Below, in pieces: positions 40,787 to 49,756 of a DNA stretch of 64,000 nt. Source of the stretch: CBDAQD01 sp965275905 (lineage in GTDB: Bacteria; Pseudomonadota; Alphaproteobacteria; Rhizobiales; JAJFHC01); assembly GCA_965275905.1 (NCBI GenBank), contig CBDHYJ010000081.1, positions 124,001 to 188,000 on the forward strand, in the 5' to 3' direction. Numbering within the stretch: the stretch's first letter is position 1; each line of letters starts with the position of its first letter. Position numbers and translations under genes: made by a program. The notes under the pieces were generated by a model. The model did no database searches, was not told where the DNA came from, and was given only the letters and a program-made list of their open reading frames with translations.

Positions 40787-41689
40787 ATGGCAGAGACTGC
40801 GCGCGCAGAACGACCGCAGGGAATCGCGCTCATTGCCCTGGCCGGCTGCCTCTGGGGAACAGCGGCAATCGCCTCACGGTTCGTTTTCGATGCCGGGAAC
40901 ACCGAACCGGTCACTGTCGGGCTCTACCGGCTGGCCCTGGCTTCGGTCTGCATGCTTGCGGCGGGCATCGTCATCTATTCGCCGGACAAGTTCCGGATCG
41001 ATCGGAAACACTGGCCGGCACTCGCCCTGATCGGACTTTCCCAGGCCGCCTACAACGCGTTGTTCTTCGCCGCGGTCGCCTATGTCGGCGTCATCATGGC
41101 GAGCCTGATCGCCTTGTGTTCGGCGCCGGTTCTCGTCTCCGTTCTTTCAGCCCTTTTTCTTGGCGAAAACATCCGGCGACTGACACTCCTGGCCATCGTC
41201 TCCGCGCTCCTCGGCGTGGTACTTCTGGTCGGATGGCCGAGTGAGGTCGCTACGGGATCAGGACGGTTCTGGGTGGGCGTCGCGATGGCAGGCGGAGCTG
41301 CGGTCGCCTATGCCACTTTCGCCCTGTCCAGTTGGACCCTGGCCGAGGACTACCATCCATTTGTCCTTATCGGGCTCGGCTTCGGCCTGGGCGCACTCTG
41401 CCTGATGCCGATCGCATTTGCGCTTGGTCTGCGCGTGGAAGGCGGGAGCCAGACCTGGAGTGCGCTTCTCTACATGGCGCTCATTGCGACGGCACTTGCC
41501 TATTTCATCTTTTATTTCGGGCTGCGCTGGGTCGCACCGTCCGCAACGGGGATTGTCGTTCTGCTGGAACCACTGACATCGGCCACGCTCGCAAGCGTGA
41601 TCTTCGGCGAACGCCTCGGCCCATTCGGCCTGGCCGGTGCGGGCCTCCTTGTCCTGGCAACAGCGCTGACCGCGTACCGGACCCGGTGA
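40787..41689 (+). CDS. EamA/DMT-superfamily transporter
   Basis: From ATG 40787 (MAETARAERPQGIALIALAG) the 300-residue protein has ten hydrophobic helices in two EamA repeats, including CLWGTAAIASRFVF at the start and ATGIVVLLEPLTSATLASVI in the second repeat; PLTSA is a common EamA signature. Members export amino acids, nucleosides or other metabolites. It precedes the hydantoin cluster by 265 bases on the same strand but is separated from it by the inverted repeat, so I treat it as a separate unit. Confidence 0.9.
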   Translation: MAETARAERPQGIALIALAGCLWGTAAIASRFVFDAGNTEPVTVGLYRLALASVCMLAAGIVIYSPDKFRIDRKHWPALALIGLSQAAYNALFFAAVAYVGVIMASLIALCSAPVLVSVLSALFLGENIRRLTLLAIVSALLGVVLLVGWPSEVATGSGRFWVGVAMAGGAAVAYATFALSSWTLAEDYHPFVLIGLGFGLGALCLMPIAFALGLRVEGGSQTWSALLYMALIATALAYFIFYFGLRWVAPSATGIVVLLEPLTSATLASVIFGERLGPFGLAGAGLLVLATALTAYRTR

Positions 41690-41729
41690 GACCACGCTCG
41701 GCAGCAGGCCGGCGAATGCCGCAGTCTTG

Positions 41730-41750
41730 GATATAATTTTTGATTATATC
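41730..41750. promoter_or_regulatory. AT-rich inverted repeat, candidate operator of the hydantoin cluster
   Basis: GATATAAT (41730-41737) and ATTATATC (41743-41750) form a perfect 8-base inverted repeat around TTTTG. The core TAATTTTTGATTA fits the T-N11-A pattern of LysR-type regulators. It is 205 bases upstream of the binding-protein start, and the cluster ends with its own LysR gene. A GntR-type regulator could also use such a site. Confidence 0.55.
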
Positions 41751-41954
41751 GACTCCAGCTAAAAAATAGTGTTGGTTATTGCGTCAGGTTCACCCACGGT
41801 TTCAAATACTGGCTTCGATCCGCATTGGCCGGGCGTTCCTGAACTCCCAGCCTCCGGGTCGGCACCGCAGACATTAGGACCTCTCGCGTCCCCCCGACTC
41901 GATGCGCATTGGTCCCTGCGCGGTGATGACGGTGCATCAACAGGGAGATAAGTC

Positions 41955-42797
41955 ATGAGAAATACGATCAGAGCCTGCGCCTTGGCAGCTGCCGCGCTGG
42001 CATTCTCGTTCGGCACCTCGAACGCCATGGATACCTACAAGGTCGGACTGGACGGCACGTTCGCTCCGCACGCCATGCCCAAGCTCGACGGCGGTGTCGA
42101 GGGGTTCAACGTCGACCTTGCCAATGAGATCGGCAAGCGTCTGGGCGCGAAGATGGACATCACCGCCGCCCAGTGGTCGGGCCTCCTGCCCGGCATGCAG
42201 GCCGGCACCTACGACTTCATCGTCGCGCCGACCACACTGACCGAAGCGCGTTCAAAGAGCATGCTGTTCACCGAAGGGTATCTCAACACCGACTTCCAGT
42301 TCGTGGTGAAGAAAGGCGCCCCGACGGTCAGCAAACTCGAAGGGTTCAAGGGCAAGGTGATTGCCGTCAACAAGGGCTCGGCTTACGACAAATGGGCCCG
42401 CGGCCTGGTCGAGAAAATCGGCTGGAAAGTGGAGTCCTTCGGCACCAATACCGATGCCGTGCAGGCGGTCATTTCAGGCCGCGCCTTCGCCAATGTCGCC
42501 GGCAATACGGTATCGGCCTGGGCAGTGAAAAAGAACCCGCAGATCGAGCTGTCCTATCTGCACTCGACCGGCAGGGTCTTCTCGATGCCGTTCCGCAAGG
42601 ACAGTGTCGAACTGCGCAACAAGGTCGAAAACGTGATCGAATGCATGAAGACCGACGGCACCATCGCCAAGCTCAGCGAAAAATGGTTCGGCGTGACGCC
42701 TGCCGCAGGGTCCGCAGCGGTCACCGTCCAGGTCGGTTACGGCGAGCCCGGGTTCGAAGGCCACGATCCCACGCCCCATCAGGCGAAGTGCAACTGA
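41955..42797 (+). CDS. ABC transporter substrate-binding protein (amino-acid type)
   Basis: The 280-residue protein has a signal peptide (ACALAAAALAFSFGTSNA) and the SBP family 3 fold: YKVGLDGTFAPHAMPKLDGG, GFNVDLANEIGKRLGAKMDI, LLPGMQAGTYDFIVAPTTLT and IAKLSEKWFG. It captures a small amino-acid-like ligand in the periplasm for the ATPase and permeases that follow. Given the enzymes downstream, the ligand could be a hydantoin or an N-carbamoyl amino acid. The binding-site arginine common in amino-acid SBPs is followed here by SKS (EARSKSMLF). The start has GGGAGATAAG nearby. Confidence 0.93.
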   Translation: MRNTIRACALAAAALAFSFGTSNAMDTYKVGLDGTFAPHAMPKLDGGVEGFNVDLANEIGKRLGAKMDITAAQWSGLLPGMQAGTYDFIVAPTTLTEARSKSMLFTEGYLNTDFQFVVKKGAPTVSKLEGFKGKVIAVNKGSAYDKWARGLVEKIGWKVESFGTNTDAVQAVISGRAFANVAGNTVSAWAVKKNPQIELSYLHSTGRVFSMPFRKDSVELRNKVENVIECMKTDGTIAKLSEKWFGVTPAAGSAAVTVQVGYGEPGFEGHDPTPHQAKCN

Positions 42798-42866
42798 TCC
42801 GCACAACTCTCAACAGCGCCGGCCCGTAGAATCGGGTCGGCGTCCACAGATCGGACTGGCGGCGGG

Positions 42867-43610
42867 GTGAGCGGACAGGATTACATACTGGAAGCGCGGG
42901 GGCTCAGGAAATCCTTTGGCGAGCTGGAAGTGCTCAAGGGGATCGACTTCTCACTGCGGGAAAAGGAACTGGTCTTCGTGATCGGACCTTCGGGCTCGGG
43001 CAAGAGTACCATGCTCCGCTGCTTCAACCGCCTGGAAGAGCCGACTGCCGGATCAGTCACGGTGGATGGCGTGGACCTGATGGCGCGCGGCACGGACATC
43101 AATGCCATGCGCCGAAGGATCGGAATGGTGTTCCAGCAGTTCAATCTCTATCCGCACCTCTCCGCCACCGGCAACATCACGCTCGCCTTGCGCAAGGTCC
43201 TGAAGAAGAATTCCGCTGAAGCGAGTGCGATCGCCGGGGAAATGCTTCAAAAAGTGGGTCTTGAGGAAAAGGCGGATGCCTATCCGGGCGAACTCTCGGG
43301 CGGTCAGCAACAGCGTGTCGCGATAGCGCGCGCCATGGCGCTTGAGCCCAAGGTCATGCTGTTCGACGAACCCACCAGCGCACTCGATCCCGAGCTCGTT
43401 GGCAGCGTGCTCAAGGTCATGCGCCAGTTGCGCGACAGCGGCATGACCATGGTCGTGGTCAGTCACGAGATGCGGTTCGCCCGTGAGGCCGCCGACAGAA
43501 TTCTCTTCATGAGCGACGGCAGGATTGTCGAGGAAGGCTCGCCCGAGCAGATCTTCGAGAACCCGTCCCAGCAGCGCACGCGTGAATTCGTGGCCGAGAT
43601 CTCGAGGTAG
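42867..43610 (+). CDS. amino-acid-type ABC transporter ATP-binding protein
   Basis: The start is GTG 42867, 69 bases after the binding-protein stop. The 247-residue ATPase has Walker A GPSGSGKST, Q-loop VFQQFNLYPHL, signature LSGGQQQRVAIARAMAL, Walker B VMLFDEPTSALDPE and H-loop VVSHEM. This is the GlnQ/HisP class that serves polar amino-acid importers. It powers the two permeases encoded next. Confidence 0.96.
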   Translation: MSGQDYILEARGLRKSFGELEVLKGIDFSLREKELVFVIGPSGSGKSTMLRCFNRLEEPTAGSVTVDGVDLMARGTDINAMRRRIGMVFQQFNLYPHLSATGNITLALRKVLKKNSAEASAIAGEMLQKVGLEEKADAYPGELSGGQQQRVAIARAMALEPKVMLFDEPTSALDPELVGSVLKVMRQLRDSGMTMVVVSHEMRFAREAADRILFMSDGRIVEEGSPEQIFENPSQQRTREFVAEISR

Positions 43611-43615
43611 CGCCG

Positions 43616-44299
43616 ATGAGCCGCTGGGACCTTTTCGTCGAGACGTTTTTCCGCCAGGACCTGATCCGCGAATACTGGCCCGCCATCGCCGGAGGCATCC
43701 TGGTCACCGTTGAAGTCGCCGCCCTTGTCGTGATCACGGGCATCCTGCTCGGGCTCCTGCTGGCGATGCTCCGGTCCTATCGCATTCGCGCTGTCAACGC
43801 GCTGATCGTCGTCTTCGTCGACGTCATGCGTGCCCTGCCGCCGCTGGTCCTCATTCTCCTTTTCTTTTTCGGCCTGCCGTCGGTCGGCCTGACCTTGCCC
43901 AGCTTCGTGGTGCTGTGGCTTGTGCTCTCACTCGTGCTTGCGGCCTTTGCCGAGGAGATCTTCTGGGCCGGCATCCTGTCGATCCGCAAGGGTCAATGGG
44001 AGGCGGCACGATCCAGCGGTCTCAGCTTCACGCAGACGCTGGCCTGGGTCATCATCCCTCAGGCCGTGCGCATCACGGTCGCCCCGCTCACCAACCGCAC
44101 CATCGCCATCACCAAGAACACAGCACTCGGCACGGTGATCGGCGTCGCGGAGATACTCAACGAAGCATCGACGGCGCAATCATTCACCGGCAGCGCGACG
44201 CCTCTGATGATGGGCGCCATTGCCTACGTGCTGCTGTTCGTTCCGGTGGTCATCACCGGGCGCTGGATCGAGACGCGCTTTGCCTGGAGGCGTGCCTGA
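43616..44299 (+). CDS. ABC transporter permease (amino-acid type)
   Basis: The 227-residue permease starts five bases after the ATPase stop. It has about five helices and the EAA loop IRKGQWEAARSSGLSFTQTL that docks on the ATPase. VDVMRALPPLVLILLFFFGL is typical of the HisM/GlnP family. Its stop codon overlaps the next gene's start by one base, so the two permeases are translated together as the two halves of a heterodimeric channel. Confidence 0.94.
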   Translation: MSRWDLFVETFFRQDLIREYWPAIAGGILVTVEVAALVVITGILLGLLLAMLRSYRIRAVNALIVVFVDVMRALPPLVLILLFFFGLPSVGLTLPSFVVLWLVLSLVLAAFAEEIFWAGILSIRKGQWEAARSSGLSFTQTLAWVIIPQAVRITVAPLTNRTIAITKNTALGTVIGVAEILNEASTAQSFTGSATPLMMGAIAYVLLFVPVVITGRWIETRFAWRRA

Positions 44300-44964
44300 T
44301 GGACCTGATCCTCCAGAATTTCTTCAATATCGAGATCATGCGCCAGGCCTTCCCGCTACTGCTGCGCGGGCTCGGCATGACCGCCCTGCTCTGCCTCGCG
44401 GTAATCCCGCTCGGCCTTGCCGGTGGCCTCGCCGTGGCCCTGATGGCACGGACGCAGGTACGTGCCCTGCGCTTTGCCGTCATCTGCCTGATCGACTTTT
44501 TCCGTGCCGTGCCGCCGCTCGTACTCCTCATTTTCATATATTCGGGCCTGCCGTTTGCCGGCATCGAGATGTCCCCGTTCGTCGCGGTGTGCCTCGGGTT
44601 CCTGCTCAACAATTCGGCCTATTACGCGGAAATTTACCGGGCCGGCATCGAAAGCATCGGCGCCGGCCAGATGGAAGCGGCGCGGTCCACAGGGCTGAAT
44701 TCAAGGCAGGCCATGGTCTACGTCGTCCTGCCCCAGGCTGTCCGCAACGTGCTGCCCGACCTCCTCAGCAACACCATCGAAGTGGTCAAGCTCACGTCGA
44801 TCGCCAGCGTCGTTGCCCTGCAGGAGCTGCTCTATTCGGCCGATATGGCCCGTTCGATCACCTACAACTCGTCGCCCATCGTCATGGCGGCGGGACTCTA
44901 TCTCCTGTTCCTTTGGCCCACGGTCCGCATGCTCAGCCGGCTCGAGCATCGCGTTGGCCATTAG
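44299..44964 (+). CDS. ABC transporter permease (amino-acid type), second subunit
   Basis: ATG 44299 shares its A with the previous TGA. The 221-residue protein has the same five-helix plan (LIDFFRAVPPLVLLIFIYSG) and an EAA loop, IESIGAGQMEAARSTGLNSR. It is the partner of the preceding permease. A 56-base gap and a good GGAGG site separate it from the carbamoylase gene. Confidence 0.94.
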   Translation: MDLILQNFFNIEIMRQAFPLLLRGLGMTALLCLAVIPLGLAGGLAVALMARTQVRALRFAVICLIDFFRAVPPLVLLIFIYSGLPFAGIEMSPFVAVCLGFLLNNSAYYAEIYRAGIESIGAGQMEAARSTGLNSRQAMVYVVLPQAVRNVLPDLLSNTIEVVKLTSIASVVALQELLYSADMARSITYNSSPIVMAAGLYLLFLWPTVRMLSRLEHRVGH

Positions 44965-45020
44965 GAACCGGTGACAGAGGAACGAAACAAAAAGAAGAAC
45001 GCAAAACCGGAGGAAACGCC

Positions 45021-45950
45021 GTGCGCTTAGTCACAGTAGCGGCAGCCCAGATGGGTCCGATCCAAAAGGCCGAAAGCCGCGAACAGGTGGTCGGCCGGAT
45101 GCTTGCGCTCATGGACAGAGCGAAGGCTGAAGGCGCCGACTTCATTGTCTACCCCGAGCTGACGCTCACCACATTCTTTCCGCGCTACTACATGGAAGAC
45201 CAGGACGAGGTCGACACCTGGTTCGAGCACGAGATGCCGAACCCGGCAACGGCGCCTTTGTTTGCCCGCGCCCGCGAGCACGGCATGGCCATGACGTTCG
45301 GATATGCCGAACGCACGTCCGACGGGCACCACTTCAACACGTCGATCCATGTCGATGCGGCGGGCGAGATCGTCGGCAAGTATCGCAAAGTTCATCTGCC
45401 CGGGCATTCCGAGTTCGATCCGGACCGCGCCTTCCAGCACCTCGAGAAGCGCTATTTCGAGCCGGGGGACCTCGGCTTCCCCGTCTACCGCACCATGGGC
45501 GGTCTGTTCGGCATGTGCATCTGCAACGACCGGCGGTGGCCGGAGGTCTACCGGGTCATGGGGCTCCAGGGCGTCGAGATGATCACGCTCGGCTACAACA
45601 CGCCTTCGGTGAATTCGCAGAAATCCGCGGAAGGGCCTGAAGACCGCATGTTCCACAACCGCCTCGTTCTCCAGGCCGGCGCCTACCAGAACAGCACCTG
45701 GGTTGTCGCCGTGGCCAAGGGCGGCGTCGAAGACGGTCACGGCCTGATCGCCGGCAGCCTGATCGTCGATCCGGACGGCAAGATCGTTGCGGAAGCGAAG
45801 ACCGAGGACGATGAAGTCATCGTGCATCCTTGCGACCTCGACGCCTGCGCCTTCGGCAAGAAGACCATCTTCGACTTCGCCCGGCACCGGCGGACCGAGC
45901 ACTACAGGCGGATCGTCGAGCAGACCGGCGTCATCGAGCCGGCGGAGTGA
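45021..45950 (+). CDS. N-carbamoyl-D-amino-acid hydrolase
   Basis: GTG 45021 follows GGAGGAA by five bases. The 309-residue enzyme is a nitrilase-superfamily amidase with the triad Glu46 (VYPELTLTTFFPRYY), Lys in GKYRKVHLPGHSEFD and Cys in GMCICNDRRWPEVYRVMG. FQHLEKRYFEPGDLGFPVY and REQVVGRML are near-identical to Agrobacterium D-carbamoylase as I remember it. It hydrolyses N-carbamoyl-D-amino acids to D-amino acid, CO2 and ammonia, the last step of hydantoin use. The hydantoinase and racemase genes lie downstream in the same unit. Confidence 0.94.
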   Translation: MRLVTVAAAQMGPIQKAESREQVVGRMLALMDRAKAEGADFIVYPELTLTTFFPRYYMEDQDEVDTWFEHEMPNPATAPLFARAREHGMAMTFGYAERTSDGHHFNTSIHVDAAGEIVGKYRKVHLPGHSEFDPDRAFQHLEKRYFEPGDLGFPVYRTMGGLFGMCICNDRRWPEVYRVMGLQGVEMITLGYNTPSVNSQKSAEGPEDRMFHNRLVLQAGAYQNSTWVVAVAKGGVEDGHGLIAGSLIVDPDGKIVAEAKTEDDEVIVHPCDLDACAFGKKTIFDFARHRRTEHYRRIVEQTGVIEPAE

Positions 45951-45954
45951 TCGC

Positions 45955-46596
45955 ATGTTTCTGGATTTCGAGAAACTGACACCGCGCGAAAGATACAAGC
46001 TGGTCACCGCCACGGTTGTCCCCCGGCCCATCGCGCTCGTGACGACACGCAACGAGGACGGCGGCACCAATGCCGCGCCTTTCAGCTTCTTCAACGTGCT
46101 CTCCGAAGATCCGCCACTGGTCGTGCTCGGGCTTCAGTCACGGCCCGACTCTTCGCTCAAGGACACGACGGCGAACATCCGGCGCACCGGAGAATTCATC
46201 GTGCACCTCGTCGATGAGCCCATTTTCGAGGGCATGGTGACCTGTGCCGCCGACTTCCCGGCCGGCATGAGCGAGATTCCTTCCGCCGGTTTCACCCTGG
46301 CACGTTCCGAGAAGGTCGACGTTGACCGGATCGTCGAGGCCCCATTCAGCTTTGCCTGCCGCCGCGTGACGGTGCTCCAGTTCGCCAAAACCCGGGATCT
46401 GGCGATCGGCGAAATCCTCGGGCTCAATGCACGCGACGGGCTGGTCGATACGGACGCGATGCATGTCGACTGGGACGCCTACCAGCCGGTCGGCCGACTG
46501 TTCGCCTCCCACTACACCAGAACGAACGACACGTTTTCCCTGCGGATTCCCTCATATGAGTCCCTGCAAGAACCGGATGGAACCAGCAATCAATGA
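45955..46596 (+). CDS. flavin reductase family protein
   Basis: ATG 45955 follows the carbamoylase stop by four bases, with GGAG inside that gene's end. The 213-residue protein has the split-barrel FMN fold: YKLVTATVVPRPIALVTTRN, TNAAPFSFFNVLSEDPPLVV and GEILGLNARDGLVD. It belongs to the group annotated as flavin reductase or FMN-binding split barrel. It may supply reduced flavin or reduce a cluster intermediate, but no monooxygenase partner is present in the cluster. Its stop overlaps the next start (ATGA). Confidence 0.9.
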   Translation: MFLDFEKLTPRERYKLVTATVVPRPIALVTTRNEDGGTNAAPFSFFNVLSEDPPLVVLGLQSRPDSSLKDTTANIRRTGEFIVHLVDEPIFEGMVTCAADFPAGMSEIPSAGFTLARSEKVDVDRIVEAPFSFACRRVTVLQFAKTRDLAIGEILGLNARDGLVDTDAMHVDWDAYQPVGRLFASHYTRTNDTFSLRIPSYESLQEPDGTSNQ

Positions 46597-47528
46597 CTGA
46601 ACGTCTCAGCGAGAAGACCGAAGGCGTCTTCATCATTTCCGCAACCCCGTTTTCCGACGACGGCGCAATCGACTACGACAGCGCGGACAGGCTGGTCGAG
46701 TTCTATATCGGCCACGGCGTCTCCGGCATGACCATCCTCGGCATGATGGGCGAAGCGCCGAAACTGAGCGCGGAGGAATCCGATCAATTCATGCGCCACA
46801 TGATCAGGCGCGCCGACGGCCGCGTGCCTGTCGTGGTCGGCGTCTCCGACCCCGGACTCGGCAACCTTGCGCGCCTGTCCCACGCCAGCATGGACGCAGG
46901 CGCCGCCGGCGTCATGATCGCACCGATGCCGGGTCTCAACACCGATGCCAAGATTGGGAGCTATTTCGGGCAGGTTTTTGAAGCCCTCGGACCCGACGTC
47001 CCGGTCTGTTACCAGGACTACCCGCAGTCGACCGGCGTCCATATCTCCGTCGACTGTTTTAACACGCTGGTCGACGACTTCGCCCAACTCGTGATGCTGA
47101 AACACGAAGACTGTCCGGGGCTCGGCAAGCTCAGCGCCGTCCGGGCCACCGGCGACGGCTCGGAGCGGCGGCGCGTCTCGATCCTGGTCGGCAATGGCGG
47201 CCTGTATCTGCCCCAGGAACTGGCGCGCGGCGCCGACGGTGCCATGACCGGCTTCGCCTATCCTGAGATGCTTGTCGAGGTCGTCGCGCTGCACAAGAAT
47301 GGTGATGTGGACCGCGCGGAGGACGTGTTCGACGCCTACCTGCCGCTCGTCCGTCACGAGCAGCAGCCGGGCTTCGGGCTCGCCTTGCGCAAGGAAATCC
47401 TGAGGCGGCGCGGCGCCATCACGAGCGCGGCCACGCGTGCACCCGGCCCGAAACTCAGTGCGGCCGACGTCGCCGAACTCGACCGGCTGCTGGCACGGGT
47501 CGAGGCGAACGTTTCCGCGCTGAACTAA
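46593..47528 (+). CDS. DapA-like class I aldolase / dihydrodipicolinate synthase family
   Basis: The start overlaps the previous stop by four bases. The 311-residue TIM barrel has the NAL/DHDPS pattern: GVFIISATPFSDDGAIDYDS, GVSGMTILGMMGEAPKLSAE, Tyr in YQDYPQSTGVHIS and the Schiff-base Lys in VMLKHEDCPG. Family members cleave or build pyruvate adducts. In a hydantoin cluster it may act on a side product or the released amino-acid skeleton. The substrate is unknown. Confidence 0.9.
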   Translation: MTERLSEKTEGVFIISATPFSDDGAIDYDSADRLVEFYIGHGVSGMTILGMMGEAPKLSAEESDQFMRHMIRRADGRVPVVVGVSDPGLGNLARLSHASMDAGAAGVMIAPMPGLNTDAKIGSYFGQVFEALGPDVPVCYQDYPQSTGVHISVDCFNTLVDDFAQLVMLKHEDCPGLGKLSAVRATGDGSERRRVSILVGNGGLYLPQELARGADGAMTGFAYPEMLVEVVALHKNGDVDRAEDVFDAYLPLVRHEQQPGFGLALRKEILRRRGAITSAATRAPGPKLSAADVAELDRLLARVEANVSALN

Positions 47529-47574
47529 ACCGGATTGGTCTTGAGGAATTCGCTCCAGCACAGGGAGAGACGCA

Positions 47575-49038
47575 GTGTCTGAATTCGATCTTCTCATCAA
47601 GGGCGGAACCGTCGCCACGGCCGTCGACATCTTTGACGCGGACATCGCGGTCCGTGACGGGCGTATCGTCACGCTGGGCCATGATCTCGGCAGCGCGACC
47701 CGCGAAATCGATGCATCCGGAATGCTGGTGCTGCCCGGCGGCATCGACGCCCACTGCCATATCGAGCAGGAATCCTCGACCCGCATCATGACGGCCGACG
47801 ACTATTATTCGGGCAGCGTTTCGGCGGCGTTCGGCGGCAACACGACCTTCATTCCCTTTGCCGCACAGCACAAGGGACAGAGCCTGCGCGAGGTCGTCAA
47901 GCTCACGCACGAACGTGCCGGGCCGAAATCCGTCATCGACTATGCGTTCCACCTGATCATCTCCGATCCGAGCGAACAGGTTCTCGGACAGGAGCTGCCG
48001 TCCCTGATCATGGAGGGCTACACCTCGTTCAAGGTCTTTCTGACCTACGAGTTGCTCAAGATCAGCGACAAACAGATGCTCGATGTTCTCTCCGTGGCGC
48101 GCACCCACGGCGCCATAACCATGGTGCATGCAGAGAACGACGACATGATCAACTGGATCAGCGAAAGGCTATTGTCCCGTGGTCACGTCGAACCGAAGTT
48201 CCACGCCATTGCGCACGCCCAGATCGCCGAGAGCGAGGCTTCACGCCGTGCCATCGATCTGGCCCGGCTGGCGGACGCCCGTCTGCTGATCGTTCACGTC
48301 TCCACGGCAGAGGCCGCCGAGAGCATTCTCAATGCCCGCAACAAGGGCCTGCCGATCTACGGCGAGACCTGCCCGCAATATCTCTTTCTCACCAAGGAAG
48401 ACCTCGACCGCGAGGCCATGGAGGGTGCCAAGTACTGCTGCTCGCCTCCGCCGCGCGACACATCCGCTCAGGAAGCAATCTGGCGCGGTCTGACCAACGG
48501 CACATTCCAGGTCTTCAACTCCGATCACGCACCCTACCGGTTCGACGAAACCGGCAAGTTCAATGCCGGTCCGAATCCGACTTTCAAGAAGATCGCCAAC
48601 GGCCTGCCCGGCCTTGAAACCCGGATGCCGCTGCTGTTCTCCGAAGGCGTTCGCAAGGGACGGCTGTCGCTCAACGAATTCGTGGCGCTGACCTCGACCA
48701 ATTCAGCGAAGATCTACGGGCTGCATCCGCGCAAAGGAACGATCGCCGTTGGCGCTGACGCCGACATCGCGATCTGGGATCCGCAGTGGGAGCGGACCAT
48801 CACCCAGTCGATGCTCCATGACAACATGGACTACACGCCGTACGAAGGCCGCACGGTGACCGGCTGGCCGAGGATCGTGATCAACAGGGGCCGGATCGTT
48901 GTCGAAGACGAGACCCTGCAGGTCGAACGCGGTTCAGGCGCTTTCCTCGAACGCAAGCCCGAGACGCCCGGCACCACCACCTACCCGGCCGGAACCCCTC
49001 TGGAGTCCGGTGACGTTTTCGGCGCCGATCTGTCCTGA
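47575..49038 (+). CDS. hydA: D-hydantoinase / dihydropyrimidinase
   Basis: GTG 47575 follows GGGAGAG. The 487-residue amidohydrolase has the metal site of the family: GGIDAHCHIEQ, the region of the carboxylated lysine GYTSFKVFLTY, MVHAEND, LIVHVSTAEAAE and NSDHAPYRFDE. It opens cyclic ureides to N-carbamoyl amino acids, the substrate of the carbamoylase upstream. Length and the C-terminal tail match bacterial hydantoinases and dihydropyrimidinases. Because pyrimidine-pathway partners are absent and a racemase is next, the hydantoin role is favoured. Confidence 0.93.
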   Translation: MSEFDLLIKGGTVATAVDIFDADIAVRDGRIVTLGHDLGSATREIDASGMLVLPGGIDAHCHIEQESSTRIMTADDYYSGSVSAAFGGNTTFIPFAAQHKGQSLREVVKLTHERAGPKSVIDYAFHLIISDPSEQVLGQELPSLIMEGYTSFKVFLTYELLKISDKQMLDVLSVARTHGAITMVHAENDDMINWISERLLSRGHVEPKFHAIAHAQIAESEASRRAIDLARLADARLLIVHVSTAEAAESILNARNKGLPIYGETCPQYLFLTKEDLDREAMEGAKYCCSPPPRDTSAQEAIWRGLTNGTFQVFNSDHAPYRFDETGKFNAGPNPTFKKIANGLPGLETRMPLLFSEGVRKGRLSLNEFVALTSTNSAKIYGLHPRKGTIAVGADADIAIWDPQWERTITQSMLHDNMDYTPYEGRTVTGWPRIVINRGRIVVEDETLQVERGSGAFLERKPETPGTTTYPAGTPLESGDVFGADLS

Positions 49039-49055
49039 GCCGACGAGGAATTGTC

Positions 49056-49736
49056 ATGGAGAACGAAGGAAACAGCGCGGGCCGGCGGCGCATTCTGGTC
49101 ATCAACCCGAACTCGAACCAGGCGGTAACCGATGGCTTCGACGCCGCACTGGAGCCACTGCGGGCGTCGGGCAATGTCGACATCGAATGCGTGACTCTGG
49201 CTGAAGGGCCATTCGGCATCGAGAGCCAGGCGGACGTCGAGGCAGTGACGCTGCCGCTGCGTGATCTCGTCAAATCCCGTGAAGACGCCGACTGCTTCGT
49301 CATCGCCTGCTATTCGGACCCGGGCCTGCATGTGTGCCGCGAAGCCACGGCGAAGCCGGTGCTGGGCATTCAGGAGTGCGGTGTCCTCGCCGCCATGTCG
49401 CGGGGTGACCGCTTCGGCGTCATCGCCATCATGGACAGATCGATCCGCCGGCATATGCGCTACATGCGCCAGATGGGCGTGATCGACCGGCTCGCCGGCG
49501 AGCGCGCAGCCAACCTGACCGTGGCCGAAAGCGCGTCGGGCGAAGGGACGTTCGACCGCCTGGTCGAAGTGGGCACGGCACTCAGGGATCAGGACGGCGC
49601 GGACACGGTCGTTTTGGGATGCGCCGGCATGGCCGCGCACCGCGCCGGCCTCGAGGCAAAGCTCGGCATCCCGGTCATCGATCCGGTCCAGGCCGCCACC
49701 ACCGTGGCTGTCGGCAACGTCCTTCTCAACGACTAG
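49056..49736 (+). CDS. hydantoin racemase (Asp/Glu racemase superfamily)
   Basis: The 226-residue protein begins ILVINPNSNQAVTDGF. The two catalytic cysteines are in VIACYSDPGLHVCREA and LGCAGMAAHRAGLE, the pattern of HyuE-type hydantoin racemases. It interconverts D- and L-5-substituted hydantoins, allowing complete conversion by a stereoselective hydantoinase. The gene follows hydA by 17 bases and completes the classic enzyme trio. Confidence 0.92.
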   Translation: MENEGNSAGRRRILVINPNSNQAVTDGFDAALEPLRASGNVDIECVTLAEGPFGIESQADVEAVTLPLRDLVKSREDADCFVIACYSDPGLHVCREATAKPVLGIQECGVLAAMSRGDRFGVIAIMDRSIRRHMRYMRQMGVIDRLAGERAANLTVAESASGEGTFDRLVEVGTALRDQDGADTVVLGCAGMAAHRAGLEAKLGIPVIDPVQAATTVAVGNVLLND

Positions 49737-49756
49737 GACCAAACGGAGATCCCTAC

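Noticed and set aside
44220..45020. Long upstream extension of the carbamoylase frame across the second permease gene
   Set aside because: The carbamoylase has a good GGAGGAA site before GTG 45021, and the upstream part is the permease read in another frame.
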